From contig OX388318.1 in NCBI GenBank assembly GCA_947579605.1, positions 12,152,001-12,216,000 of the forward strand: DNA of 64,000 bases, in the 5' to 3' direction. Source of the stretch: Athripsodes cinereus (Eukaryota; Arthropoda; Insecta; Trichoptera; Leptoceridae). The notes beneath the pieces are model-generated. The model did no database searches, had not been told where the DNA came from, and was given only the letters and a program-made list of their open reading frames with translations. The position numbers and the translations under genes were made by a program. Positions within the stretch are counted from its first letter, which is position 1. The number at the start of each line of letters is the position of its first letter. This document shows, piece after piece, positions 46,630 through 57,700 of this stretch.

Positions 46630-46710
46630 TTATTTATTTTTATTTTATTTATTTATTTTACAATTATATACGGCGTGAGCCTTTTACATGTTGAAATTAT
46701 GAGACAGAGT
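46630..46710 (-). mobile_element. LINE J 3' end with (AAAT)n tail
   Basis: The plus strand shows TTATTTATTTTACAATTATA, CGGCGTGAGCCTTTTACATG; its complement matches 17060-17130 including the tail. The upstream part of this element would extend to higher coordinates (46711-47110). Confidence 0.6.
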
Positions 46711-47450
46711 ACAAAAGCATACTATTACACAATATCAATTCACATTATACACAAGTCAAAGTTTATAAAATCACACATCAAGGTCAGAGTTAAAAAGAAT
46801 TTACATTAACAAAACATATATTAGTTGAATTTGAATAATTTAGTATGTATGATACTGTAAAAATCATGATTGGACTCTTTGGATTATCAAGGGTGTCTGG
46901 AGTCGTCTAGAGTCCGGAATCGCTGGCTGAGCGCTGAAGATAAAATCTTCAATAAACCTTTCCTAAATGGTGCATATATACGACTACAAATACCTTCCTC
47001 CATAGGGAATACCCCAACCCAGTCATGTCTCCATATAATCCAAGCAAGAATAACAAGATCCCATAAGAGGACTTGGTCCATTGGTTTGTCGTTAGTCTCT
47101 ACTCCGCTATATTAATATATACCTATCTTCCTTTTCTTACTTTACTTATCATAGCATAGTCAACGTTTAAGAAATTGTTAAAAGATTTTAAAAGAAAATA
47201 CTCCCTAAAAAGGTTTTTCCTTTTAAGAGATTTAATATAAGATAAGAATTTTCGTTTTGGGATATGTTGTAAGTTTTGCATTTTTTCGTTAACATGATTT
47301 TGTTTGATATATTGAAGATTGATAAATAATTTGAGATTGAAATTTCAGAATTCGATATGATCTATTTCAATATGAAATATATACTCTCGGTGATGGCTAA
47401 GACGTATGGAAGAAATGAATGATGAAATAATTAAATTAAATATCCTACTT
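46711..47450. other. Unresolved block upstream of LINE J end
   Basis: 46870-47110 has balanced base composition and opposite frames of 81 (plus) and 64 (minus) codons. No motif was recognised in any frame. It may be the body of the J element. 47112-47450 is AT-rich. Confidence 0.35.
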
Positions 47451-47452
47451 AC

Positions 47453-47717
47453 GTGACATTTTTGTGGCATCTGTATTTTCAATACGTGCAATGAGTCCAC
47501 TGACAACCCTACTCGTATTAGATAGAGATCCAAGCCAATCGTCCTCAGTTCTCCCAAGAGCACTGGATACAAAATAACCTTCTTCGTGAGATTGACACAA
47601 TTGGAGCAGAGAATCACACCTTTCTACGATATTCCTACGTAGAGACACTTTGATATCCTTGTCATTGTAATTATTATGTATCAGTAATATAATATAAAGA
47701 ATAAATGCTTGAAACAT
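47453..47717 (-). CDS. Probable first coding exon of an unrecognised secreted or membrane protein
   Basis: A start codon in the context ACAAAATG, a common arthropod start context, opens an 88-codon frame. It begins MFQAFILYIILLI, a signal-peptide-like hydrophobic stretch, followed by a polar segment with two cysteines (ERCDSLLQLCQSHEEG), an acidic GRTEDDWLG and an NTS N-glycosylation sequon. The frame ends at a consensus splice donor: AC|GTAAGT at 47447-47452, leaving a phase-1 junction. Codon composition is far more balanced than the AT-rich flanks, and the amphipathic region lacks the Lys/Asn/Ile bias of chance frames. I do not recognise the family. No convincing second exon was found at lower coordinates in the window, so the next exon would be beyond a long intron or hidden. 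Alternative: a remnant of an unknown element. Confidence 0.5.
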
Positions 47718-47871
47718 ATTTTGTCTAAAAGAGTGCTTTGAGATAAGATAAAAAATATTATGTATATCGATATTATCGTGAGTCAGATTCTTATTTTTTT
47801 TTTGATATAGGTACCTAGCTACCTATTAGACCAAAAAACGTACACATGTAATGATAAAGGCATCCAGTTCA

Positions 47872-48075
47872 GAGGCCTGAGTCAATAACACCATTTTCAC
47901 GTTACGTTTTCGTTCCGTTAACGTTCGAACATAGACGAAGTTGCAAGCAAGTGTCAATTTCGTTGCTAAGATACACAATAGTTACGAAAATTGTCACTTT
48001 GGCGCAACGTCATCTGCACTCAAACGATAGGAACACGAAAACGTAACGTGAAAATGTGTTATTGACTCAGGCCTC
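47872..48075. mobile_element. Palindromic MITE, copy 1, with 6-bp flanking duplication
   Basis: GAGGCCTGAGTCAATAACAC at the left is mirrored by GTGTTATTGACTCAGGCCTC at the right; the arms continue to pair through CACGTTACGTTTTCG. AGTTCA lies on both sides (47866-47871, 48076-48081). The unpaired core (GCAAGCAAGTGTCAATTTCG, TTGCTAAGATACACAATAG) is shared with the 61695-61897 copy. 204 bp. Confidence 0.85.
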
Positions 48076-48081
48076 AGTTCA

Positions 48082-48475
48082 GTTTGACTTTAATGAATTT
48101 TCAAGCAAGCAAAGTGATTTTTGTAATAAACATCCTTATTTTGATGAGTTGTAAATATTACCATGGAATAATTAATATACCTGCTGCAACCCACTCTATG
48201 TAGAATAAAATGTAATGTAGTTTTAATGTTATTTATTAGTTTACAAGAATATAAATTCCTATACACTATAGATTTAAAATAATGATAAATTTGGAATGTA
48301 TATTTTTATTAAGTGTAATAACATAAAAAAAAACATGCAATACATATCTCCATAACAATATTTTTAATGTGAATTTAATGATGTAATAAAACCAAAGATA
48401 AACAAAACGTTTGGAGAAATAAGAAGTGGATTTACCTTAAACGCACTTATTAAGGAAATAAATGAGCGATTAAAG
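48082..48475. other. AT-rich non-coding stretch
   Basis: Nothing recognised. Confidence 0.6.
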
Positions 48476-48477
48476 AA

Positions 48478-48538
48478 TCTCCACATACTTGGATATCTCG
48501 GAAGTCGAGGATTCCTATTTATCTGAACTTACAGGTTC
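48478..48538 (-). repeat. Module P core repeat
   Basis: TTGGATATCTCGGAAGTCGA and GGATTCCTATTTATCTGAAC are the complement of the P core. Confidence 0.55.
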
Positions 48539-48654
48539 TCCTTCTTTTCATTACGGGTGGCCCGAAGGACAAACCAACGTAAGCCGCCTCGTAAGACTAC
48601 TATAGAAAAAATAATAAATGGGAATAAATAAAATACGAATGATATTTGTGACAG

Positions 48655-48712
48655 GATGCTTCTTCTTCTTGTGCCATATCACCCCCCCCCCCCTCCCGAC
48701 GTTTGCTATCAT
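48655..48712 (-). pseudogene. LINE C extreme 3' end
   Basis: CTTCTTCTTCTTGTGCCATA, a run of 12 C and TCCCGACGTTTGC are the complement of the LINE C ending (GCCAACGTCGGGGGGACC, TGGCACA, GAAGAAG). The G run of the element has expanded to 12. Confidence 0.55.
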
Positions 48713-49015
48713 CAAACAAAACTAAAAACAACAGTTCGCCACGCAACATCTTCCACGCTAAGCAAGCTCAATTCTCAGACTTACCTACGTCAGCCGGGGG
48801 TAAGCCCGGCCCACGCAGGATGATCCCACCTAGACATCCAGGAATCTACAAACTTTTGGAAAATCCTAAAATTCTTAGGGCGTAGTAAAATTTCACTAAA
48901 CCATACGGGTCTGGGGGTGCTATCGCTATCTTCTTGCAGTATAAGATCTCAAAGATGAGAAAATAAATGGCGATTTGTAACAAACATCGGTTCCAGTTAC
49001 CGAATCCTATGTACT
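48713..49015. other. Unrecognised balanced-composition segment
   Basis: A 60-codon plus frame (48703-48885) reads GGKPGPRRMIPPRHPGIYKL and is less AT-biased than its surroundings. No family is recognised and no good start or splice sites were seen. Confidence 0.3.
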
Positions 49016-49024
49016 TCATCTACA

Positions 49025-49190
49025 ATCTACATCATCGCCCTTAACACTCCTCTCAGAAGCAGAAACCAGTCTCCTCCATTCAGAGAGACTCTGCCCCAAA
49101 TACGTCACCTCTTACCATGACATTCCCAGCGCTCTAGTGTCATTGTTATAGGAACAGTGTATTGTGATAGAGGGACGCCCGGGCAATCGG
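49025..49190 (-). pseudogene. LINE B C-terminal end
   Basis: CATCGCCCTTAACACTCCTC, AGAAACCAGTCTCCTCCATT, GTCATTGTTATAGGAACAGT and AGGGACGCCCGGGC are the complement of LINE B 3' end. Several small indels. Confidence 0.7.
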
Positions 49191-50660
49191 TAACTAGAAT
49201 TACTACGTACTGATAATGTAGGTACTGTTTGTTGGCTGTTAGTATCTATATTACACGGTAGATAGTTTGATGGATTTATAGTCTACGTACCTCCAAGAAA
49301 TTTGATGACGCTATAACTTTGACGAACCTTATCTCAAATAACACGGCGCTGTTGTCTTCTTGTCTGTCTGTCTATCTTGTTTATTATACCAATAGAAGTA
49401 ATAGTGTGTAGTATAAACTATCCCATTAAACTACTGTTGCATAACGTGGAACCTTTAATATTATTATTGTTTCACCTACCAAGTGTCTAATTATATATTC
49501 ATTGCAACGACCATATTAAACTATGTAAACTCGAATAGAAATTTAGAGATGCCAAGTATATTACGATTGTTTGAAATGTAATCGATATTTCATGTTTTTT
49601 TTTAACATTTTGTCATTTTGCTCGTCTTAGATGATTTGTGAATGTTTAATACAAGGCGGCTCCATAAAATTATGTCTTAGATTGTTAATTTACAATATCT
49701 TCTGACATGATAAGTATTTTTCCATATGAATTTGTTGTTTAATCCAATGTTTAATATATTGCCAAAGAAAAGAGAATAAAGTATAAATAATAAGAGTATT
49801 ATGAATTCTTGTCTTCAAATTCATAAGAATTTCAAAATCATTTCTAATAAATAAAGGGTGGTTTAAATTGTAGGTTCAAATAAATGAAACAGAGATAAAT
49901 ATTATTGGTGAAGGATTACTTACTTTGAAAATGACTTCCCAATACAAGTCTTATACATCACTCTTAGATATGAAGTAGATCATTGTCGACACAATAATCA
50001 TATTTTATATTTTAAATTATTGCTAGATACATTTACAATGCAACGATTGAGCGATGTTACATCTCTAAAACAAACAAAATTTAGTGAATTTGTAAACGTA
50101 ATAAAAAACAAATTAAAAATACAACAGAAAAAATAGACTTTTATCATCTAAGTTATTTATTTATTTATTCTTTATTTATCAACTTCAGTAATAGATTAGT
50201 TTAGATTTATCTTGTGTGACGAGTGGTACTCACCATAAGACAAGTGATGGAAACGCTATCTGCGCAGCCGAGTGTGAAAGTGTGGATATCACATTAATAC
50301 GAAATGTCGAGTACATAATTATGTAGTAAAATGGACTTTTTTATTTCGCTGTCTTGTGGTTGATTTATGTCGCTGACTTTAAATGATCAGCATGCAACAT
50401 ATATTTTTAATTTTTGGTACATAACTATTGTAATATAAATACAAATTTTATACATACTAGAAAACGTGAAATGAAAACTGTTGTAGGCACCTGTTGAATG
50501 TTAACAAGCCTCGTTTGTTTGGACATGTCTAAAGGTTGAATAAGTACAGAATGACAAAGAATATGTCTAACCATGACACGCATAGAAACATAATCGGCAT
50601 TAAATTCTTAATCTTACTTACACCATAACGTAGTTGTGAACATTTTAACATTGGAAAAAA
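49191..50660. other. AT-rich non-coding stretch
   Basis: No gene or element boundary recognised. Confidence 0.55.
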
Positions 50661-50668
50661 ATGTATAA

Positions 50669-50851
50669 ATGAGTTCTTTGGTAGCCTGGAGGTAGAGTCT
50701 CAGCCTCATGCACAAGAGGTGCGCGGTTCGATCCCAGGTGCCGGAAAATTCCCCTTTCTCGACACAAGCTTATGGTTTACTGTGAAAGGTGTATTAGGTT
50801 GTATTTGGATTTGCAACAAACGCAGATAGGTGCATCTTTATAAAAAAAAAA
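50669..50851 (+). mobile_element. S2 tRNA-derived SINE, near-full copy
   Basis: The head GGTAGCCTGGAGGTAGAGTC fits a pol III A box and GGTTCGATCCCAGGTGCCGG contains a near-perfect B box, about 30 bp apart as in tRNA genes. The body (CCCCTTTCTCGACACAAGCT, ACTGTGAAAGGTGTATTAGG, TTGTATTTGGATTTG) follows and an A-rich tail closes the copy. It is an internal-promoter retroposon dependent on a partner LINE for movement. Confidence 0.85.
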
Positions 50852-51885
50852 TTTAAGTCCGTTCAACTGTGAAGAATTGAGAAACGAAGTTACATACTGA
50901 AAACATAATATTATTTTCACCTATACAATTGATTGTCACGATTTTTAGCACTGAGAGAACGACAGAAAAGAAGAAAAACTGGTCATACCTATAATTTAAA
51001 TAATAATTATTGTATGAAAAACAATTGATAAAGTTAAATAATAACCCTTCTAATAGCTACAGCGTCATTTAAATGAAGTTTTTTTTTGTTTGAAGATTAT
51101 TAATTACTGAAGTTAAAACCTACAAAAATCCTCAAACATACACCGGCCAAACCGGCAATTTGTTGACATTCATTTTTTTTATAACGAATTTTAACAAACC
51201 TAGATTCTCTGACCACAGTATAATAATAATGTCTATAATCAATGAGTAAGCAGATTAAATCTAGATTTTATAAAACTAATAATAATAAAAAAAAACTGTT
51301 TAATTCACTTTGCACGTTGGTACTGTGAAACTAACCATTATTGTGCACATACCAAATCATTGTACGTTGCCCATTACATTAATATAAAACCAAATAATTT
51401 TATGTAGGGAATAAAATAAAAATGTATTCTCAACAAAATTAAATAATTCAGTCTAATTCTATGATATGGCAATTTAAAAATTCCACATCTCATCGCGTTT
51501 AACAATAAAAAAAATCATTCCGGATTCGAAATTTAAATTTGAATACACTTTTGTTATTTGATTATGCGTTGTTGCCACTTAAAACAATAGTTTTATTATA
51601 CCGTCATTAAATACACACCCGTCAAAAAAGACAGTATGTTTTAATTCATTTATTTATTTTAGCTATAAAACCCTTTAACAAAATATAATAACATTTTTTT
51701 ATAAAGAAAAAACAGCATTTTACAAATGAAAACAAATTTATGAATTTCTGCCAATTATTTTATAGGTATATGAATAGTAAGATACAAAAATATGAATTGA
51801 TTAATTTGCAAGTATTTCGTCACTATGAAAGTACTTAAATTTACTTACTTCTAGAAGGGACATTGTAGAGAGAAGTAGTATCAAA
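50852..51885. other. AT-rich non-coding stretch
   Basis: Nothing recognised. Confidence 0.6.
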
Positions 51886-51889
51886 GATT

Positions 51890-52120
51890 TCCACGACGTC
51901 AATTTTGGCCGGCCGGCCCGTAAGGCCAGCCTTATGGCCCACCCGTGAGGACAATTCCGGTATAAATGTGCGGATAAGTAGGAGTTAACGACTCCTGAGA
52001 TATCCGGGTGTGAGGTGGATCTCTCTTCATTGTGGAAGTACCTACTTAATAAAAGTGTATTATTTTTATTAATTTAACATGAACTTCCACCAAGTACCGT
52101 CGGTCGACAATATTATCTAT
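51890..52120 (+). repeat. Modules P and K joined, GGCCGG head
   Basis: TTTTGGCCGGCCGGCCCGTA (head), TGCGGATAAGTAGGAGTTAA and TGAGATATCCGGGTGTGAGG (P), then AAAAGTGTATTATTTTTATT and ACATGAACTTCCACCAAGTA (K end). The most informative copy: head, P and the end of K occur in one orientation within 230 bp, so these are pieces of one element family. Confidence 0.65.
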
Positions 52121-52139
52121 GATTGTTTTGTACTTTACT

Positions 52140-52196
52140 ACTATACCATCACGGCATATTCCACAAACGTGGTAGCCAGCAGACGAGCTAAAACAA
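52140..52196 (-). mobile_element. S1 fragment (tail)
   Basis: CTATACCATCACGGCATATT, CCACAAACGTGGTAGCCAGC and AGACGAGCT complement the S1 3' end. Confidence 0.7.
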
Positions 52197-52787
52197 TTTA
52201 ATATTGCGAATTAATAACACATTCTATGACAAAATATAGCCAATAACTTTCTCTGAAAAAGTGGACAAGGGAGACCAAAAAATAAACCAAAATGCAACTT
52301 ATGTCCAAGAGGAAGGTTTCATGCGTTACTGGCCGCTGTCATTATAATTCAGCACATCATAGGAAGTGGATACACTATTGTAGTAGGTATGTAGGGTGCT
52401 ATATAATAAAATACAATCAAGATGAATATCCATCCACTGCTAGCTACAATAATATATAATGATATAATAGTGCCTATACATAATATGTAACGCCTAGTGT
52501 TACCTACATATGTACCTACTACTAATACATACAATCAAATTCGTTGATATATAGAAGAAACAAACTAAGTCTATAATCTAGTATTGAGAAAATCGATTTT
52601 TTATGAAATTTTTCTTTTCCTTCTACATGTGAACAAAAATTACAAACAAAACTTTAATAATTTATTCAAATCATCGCAAAGAAGTATGAATGATTCACTA
52701 AATAACGTCAGGTTATATTTTGTTCGGTTACCTTATTCAGGACCAAGAGCGAATCTCTTTCTTTTCCGAGGATGTAGGTATCTATTG

Positions 52788-52950
52788 CTATACCATCACA
52801 GCACATTTCACAAGTGGGATAGCCAGCAGACCAGCTGCATGTAATAAACATGCAAGCTGTCCTCTCTGTGCCAACAAAAAATTAAGGCATTCAGGATGAG
52901 TGGCTCTACCTCATCACTGAATCATTGACGTATAATGTCTTGTAACACCA
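52788..52950 (-). mobile_element. S1 partial copy (tail two-thirds)
   Basis: CTATACCATCACAGCACATT, AAGTGGGATAGCCAGCAGAC, CTGCATGTAATAAACATGCA and GCATTCAGGATGAGTGGC follow S1 from its tail to its middle; the head is missing. Confidence 0.75.
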
Positions 52951-53875
52951 AACAATGATTAATTGCAAAAATAACAACGATTAATGTTTTTAAAGTTGAA
53001 ACAAAGTGTGATGTATGTTTGTGTATAATTTATTATAGCTCCCTTACCTAATGTGTCTAAAAAGAATATTTTATGGATGTCCTGTATATTTTCAATGCAT
53101 TATTTTGTTTATGCAAAATCACACAATATTGGTTGTAGTCCCTTAAGAGTAATTAAAAAAATAATTTGCTTATTTGCACTGTACACTCGGCCATTTTCAA
53201 CAAACAAAAGTTCTTAGATATAACACAAACTATTCGAGCTGTTTGAGTCGCCTAATGAATACACGGAAATGATACAAAGCTACAGAGATACGAATAGTTC
53301 ATTACTTGAAAAAATTACTCAGATAGTTTCTTCTGTGTAGGAACGAATTATTTAATATATTTTTTAAAGTTGGATATTATGTATAACTATTTTATAAAAC
53401 ATTTTATTGTAAGCGTTCTAGGTCACTTAACACGACTATCAGTATTAAAGTGAACTTGGGTATGGGGTTATAAATGTAAGGGTTCGAAATATATTTTTAA
53501 ATAAATTAAATTTGTATATATTGTAGGTGAGTTGCTTAAAAAAGTATTTATGAAGTAAATGACAATCATAGCTTTTAGTAATGTGTGGGGAAAAACAAGG
53601 TTTAGAGATAATGTTGATGTTCTTCCAGTTTCCCGCTTCTCGTTGATCTCCCTCCTTCGTCTTGACGTTTCGACTCTACTGATGGAGTCATTATCAAAAG
53701 TATTTGTTTTGTAACGCGTTTAGGTAAAACACAGAATCACAAAATTAGGTTTAAAGTAGCTCAAGGTCCAGTAAGCCATAATGAATTGGGATCTCTGGAA
53801 GAAAACAAAAGCAAAAAAAGGACCTCAAATCTTACTAGGATTAGGTAATCAAATTTGATATATATACTACTAATG
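52951..53875. other. AT-rich, with one PLE-like motif
   Basis: 53630-53705 reads CTTCGTCTTGACGTTTCGAC, then GGAGTCATTATCAAAAG, which resembles repeat segments near Penelope-like and related insect retroelement ends. The remainder is featureless. Confidence 0.35.
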
Positions 53876-53937
53876 CTATACCATCACGGCTGCCCTACGT
53901 ATGGAAAGTGCCGTTATGGTATAGATAGATAAATAGA
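53876..53937. mobile_element. S1 tail-to-tail inverted mini-copy
   Basis: GCTATACCATCACGGC at the left faces AAAGTGCCGTTATGGTATAG and ATAGATAAATAGA at the right, so two S1 tails lie in inverted orientation 15 bp apart with nothing of the body left. Confidence 0.55.
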
Positions 53938-54109
53938 GATGTTTCATTAATAAACTGTCGAAAAGGCAGAACATACTCGTACATAGTTAAATCCCCATTT
54001 TGTACATTTATTAATTTTACTAATGAAACAAACATTTTGCGTGATCCATCTCTTAATTTAATAAAATCAGTTATTAATATGTAGATATTTTTTATTTAAA
54101 AAAAAAAAG

Positions 54110-54278
54110 ATATATCTGGGTTTGTTATAAACCCAAATACAACCTTATACACCTTTCACACTAAGCTAAAAGCTTGTGCCGTGAAAGGGGAGTTTGCCGG
54201 CACCTGGGATCGAACCACGGACCCCTTGTTCTGGAGGCCGAGACTCTACCCCCAGGCTACCGACGAACTCATTTGTAT
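54110..54278 (-). mobile_element. S2 tRNA-derived SINE, near-full copy
   Basis: Minus strand: GTTCGTCGGTAGCCTGGGGG, TAGAGTCTCGGCCTCC, GGTTCGATCCCAGGTGCCGG, CTCCCCTTTCACGGCACAAG and TTGTATTTGGGTTTATAACA, then an A-rich tail (54090-54109). A and B boxes are intact. Very similar to 61331-61511. Confidence 0.85.
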
Positions 54279-54945
54279 ATTAATTGAGCAAGCAATTGTA
54301 ACAATAATAAATTCTGCATTTGTTAATTTAGAACAATATGCGATACATAGCGGACTCATTTAATGTATATTCAGGCACATTAACGCTGATGATTTATATT
54401 GAGAACTTTGACACCAGATGGGGTTAGTATACTATCTACATTCTACATTATCTTTCTTTTATCAACTATTTTACATAGAGATTGTCATCTTCGCGTCATA
54501 AAAAATAAGACATTAAGTGTTTAAAATATTACTACTTAATTTTTTATTGCTTAACTTGATTTGGGCACAACGTGCAGATGATAAAACCAATTAGACATCC
54601 GATTGTAGAAACATGTTTTAACGGTGAAACATTGTTCAAAATCCAATCGGAAAAAGGGAGAAAGGCGTCCCTATACTTACGAATTGGCTCTAGGCTGGCT
54701 CAAGTGTCCATTGACAAGACTCACCAATTCCGCCATTCTCATTGTTAAATTAAATTAAGGTGGCATGCCTCACCGCTGCATAAAAATTATTTAAAAAAAC
54801 TGACAACCAAGAAAACGAAGTGATGTAATGGAATGTGCCTTTGATATACGTATGTCTTTTACATAATGTTTTTACAAGACACTCAAAATTTTACAGGAAA
54901 TGCGGAATTTGCCTACTGCAATAAAATTTATTGCTAGCTAGCTAG
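54279..54945. other. AT-rich non-coding stretch
   Basis: 54870-54920 has ACAAGACACTCAAAATTTTA, which may be a scrap of the S1 head. A CTAGCTAGCTAGCTAG run lies at 54935. Confidence 0.45.
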
Positions 54946-54949
54946 CTAG

Positions 54950-55470
54950 TGGGGCTTTCAATAACATGAACAAAGTTTGGAAGGCGTCTGGACTCAGCAT
55001 CAGGACAAAATGTCGCTTGTTCAATGCGTGCATCATCCCAATCCTTCTATATGGCTGTGAGTCTTGGCTCAGGAGCGGAAGATACTAAGCTTTGAAAACA
55101 GGTGTCTTAGAAGGATTTTGGATGTCAAATGCTATGAACATGTTACAAATGATGCTGTGCACCGGCGCACCCAGCAGAGACCTGTAATCTCCGTAATACA
55201 GGAGAGACGATGGTCCTGGCTGGGACATGTTTTGAGAATGCCTAATGATAGTTGGCCAAAAAGAGCACTGTTTTTCCGTCCGCAGGGGTTCCGTCGGCCC
55301 GGGCGTCCCTCTTTCACAATACACCGTTCTTATGACAACGTATCAGAGCGCAAGGAATGTCGTGGGAAGAGGTGACGCAATTGGCACAGAGACGCTCTGA
55401 ATGGAGGAGGCTGGTTTCTGCCCTGTGCTCCCGAGAGGAGCGTTGAGGGCGATGATGATGATGATGAATA
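54950..55470 (+). pseudogene. LINE B ORF2 C-terminal part with (GAT)n tail
   Basis: The best B copy. It reads FNNMNKVWKASGLSIRTKCR, ACIIPILLYGCESW, then (after a short loss) ILSFENRCLRRILDVKCYEH, RRWSWLGHVLRMPNDSWPKR, ALFFRPQGFRRPGRPSF and, frame-shifted, TQLAQRRSEWRRLVSA, stop and GATGATGATGATGATGA. The LYGCESW, LRR-I-L, RRWSWLGHVLRM and GRPSF landmarks are those that follow the reverse transcriptase in RTE/CR1-like LINEs. About 170 codons survive with at least two frame breaks. Other copies: 10327, 37735, 41161 and 49025. Confidence 0.8.
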
Positions 55471-56345
55471 AAATTTATATGTTTTGGAGTTTTGGAAGTT
55501 TGAATTTCATCAAAAGTATTGATTTATTGTAAATGTAACAATAATTTGTGGAGTGTCTTTGTCACACTCTTTTGACAAAGACACAGCGTATCGAAATCCG
55601 GGTAACTAAAATACTTATATGTTCTTTTAAAACTCTAGAAAATTATTCTTTCATTTACAATTGAAGATTAATAAAATAAATATAATTAATATTGATCAAT
55701 GTTCACAGCTAATATTATCAAGCATTATCCAATATTATTAGGTACACATATTTGCATTTAATCCTTTTATAGGTAACTCAACATACATATTGGTGTTCGA
55801 GTATTGAGTGTTTTATTAAAATTTAGTACAATTTAATTATAATTATTTATTATTATTCGTTTCCGTGAAACTACGGTATGTCCGTCACGCTGTCACATAA
55901 TATTATACCTGTTTATGGTGTTTTTCATGTACACTCACTTAGTAGGTAGGTACTCGCTCACTCAAATATTATGCAGGTATTTGAATATGATTATATGAAG
56001 CAGGCAAATACCCACTCGCATATTTACTTTACTGTGCATAGAGTACCTCAATAATTAGAACTTATTTGTCAGGATTGGTGCAAGAAATACCAATGTTTTT
56101 TTTTATAATTTTTGAGATATCGGCTAGTTAACAAAATCGATATCGAGAAACTTTCCTTTGATAAAAAGGAGATTATATTATGGGTTAACAATACTTTTTG
56201 GAGTATGTTACACATTTTTTTAGATTTCATATTTGTCGTTTTAGTGATATTCATTAATTTCAGGTACCCCATCGAGTTTTTCACAGGTGTGCATGATTTT
56301 TAATGATGAGCATATTATGAGTTTCTCTTATTATTTATCTATTTA
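55471..56345. other. AT-rich non-coding with one perfect hairpin
   Basis: GTGTCTTTGTC at 55553-55563 and its exact complement GACAAAGACAC at 55574-55584 form an 11-bp stem. Otherwise nothing recognised. Confidence 0.5.
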
Positions 56346-56351
56346 TTAAAT

Positions 56352-56534
56352 TTTCGAGTGTCATGTCAAAGGCAGCTGAATATATATAATTCATCTTAAG
56401 TTCGTCCATGAGATATACCAAATATCCTGAATATCTGTTTTTTTTTGTTGGCACGAAGAAGACAACTTCCATGAGCAACTAATTTGCTGGCTACTCTACT
56501 TATGGGATATGCCGTAATGATATAAAAGAGAGGT
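56352..56534 (+). mobile_element. S1 degenerate copy
   Basis: TTTTCGAGTGTCATGTCAAA, AATATCCTGAATATC, TTGTTGGCACGAAGAAGACA and TATGGGATATGCCGTAATGA follow S1 from about base 50 to the tail. Confidence 0.65.
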
Positions 56535-57305
56535 AATTTTTAAATTGTATTTAATTATTACTATAAAACACATTCACAACTTTGTTGTGTCAATTTTATT
56601 TTGTGAATAAATATGAAAAAAATCTGTAGCTTTTTTAATTAATAATTTATGAAAATATGATATAATATTGAATAATGTTTTACTTAAATAATCAATTTTT
56701 ATATTTTTTCAATCTTTAATGCTTTAATATTCACAGTTGATTTTGTTTTAATTTATTAGACTTTTGTTCATTAGGAAAGTACGCATTGAATTTACACCTT
56801 AATCACTCGTTTCGGTTGTATTAACAGGTAGGTACAACTCGTTCCAAAAATGCGTGTCGATCTTTGAGATAAGACTCCACAGTGGCACTAGTGTTGGCAG
56901 CGATCGCCACACAGTACCTACCATTAAATATTATGTATGCATATACATAACTATTGCATTAATTTTAAATTTTCATATATTTTTAAATTGTTTGAGTCCG
57001 AAAATACAACTTTTAGCAGAAGAAATGTTAAAAGGCCTCCGGTTAGATGTAAGGAAGTCCCCTCCCCTCTATATGGGCGCAGCAAGTCCAAATAGAGGGG
57101 AATACAAAATAATGCTTTAGTCCAAAAATGGACGATAAATAAATGGAGAAGAATGTAAAAGAGGTATATTTTAATTCTATTTAAAATTTCGAAAGTGTAT
57201 AAGTTGTATCTATTCCACCCATACACATTTTATAAGAAAAAGACTATGCGTTTTGGGTCAAAATATATACAAAAATATGCAAAAAAATAATGTGTCATCT
57301 TCCAC
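56535..57305. other. AT-rich non-coding stretch
   Basis: CCCCTCTATATGGG and CCAAATAGAGGGG at 57061-57101 can pair as an imperfect hairpin inside an 88-codon frame that has no recognised domain. Confidence 0.45.
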
Positions 57306-57700
57306 ATATCGTCCCTCTTCTGACTAACTGTTGTATCTGACATTTTTGGCGAAATCGAGTTATGATCACTAATGTGTATTTATAAATATGTGCCCTGCAT
57401 GTTCTCACTGAAGATCACACCTGTAACTGTTACCGTTATCCTGGAAAAGCTTTGTGATTTGTTGTTGTATTTACGCATTATTCTAAATAAAATGTGTTGT
57501 ATCTACTAATTCCTCAAAATTTCAACACAAGAATGATTCTGAGATATAAAAGAATAGGTACAAATAAAATAATGTAATATATTAACACTGTATCATTTAA
57601 CTAGGAGAGACGAAAATATGCACGGCAAAACACAAAAAACGCTCTCCTGAACAATTTACATTTAGTCAGATATGATTGTTAGTCAGAAGAGGGACGATAT
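57306..57700. mobile_element. DNA element with perfect 23-bp terminal inverted repeats
   Basis: ATATCGTCCCTCTTCTGACT continues AAC at the left and is matched exactly by the complement of the right end; both arms then share TATCTGAC after a few bases. If the ends are CGTCCC, ATAT flanks both sides. The 395-bp interior has no coding capacity. Superfamily unknown. Confidence 0.75.

Noticed and set aside
46887..47115. Opposed 64- and 81-codon frames
   Set aside because: No recognisable protein in any frame; position upstream of a LINE J 3' end suggests element sequence rather than a gene.
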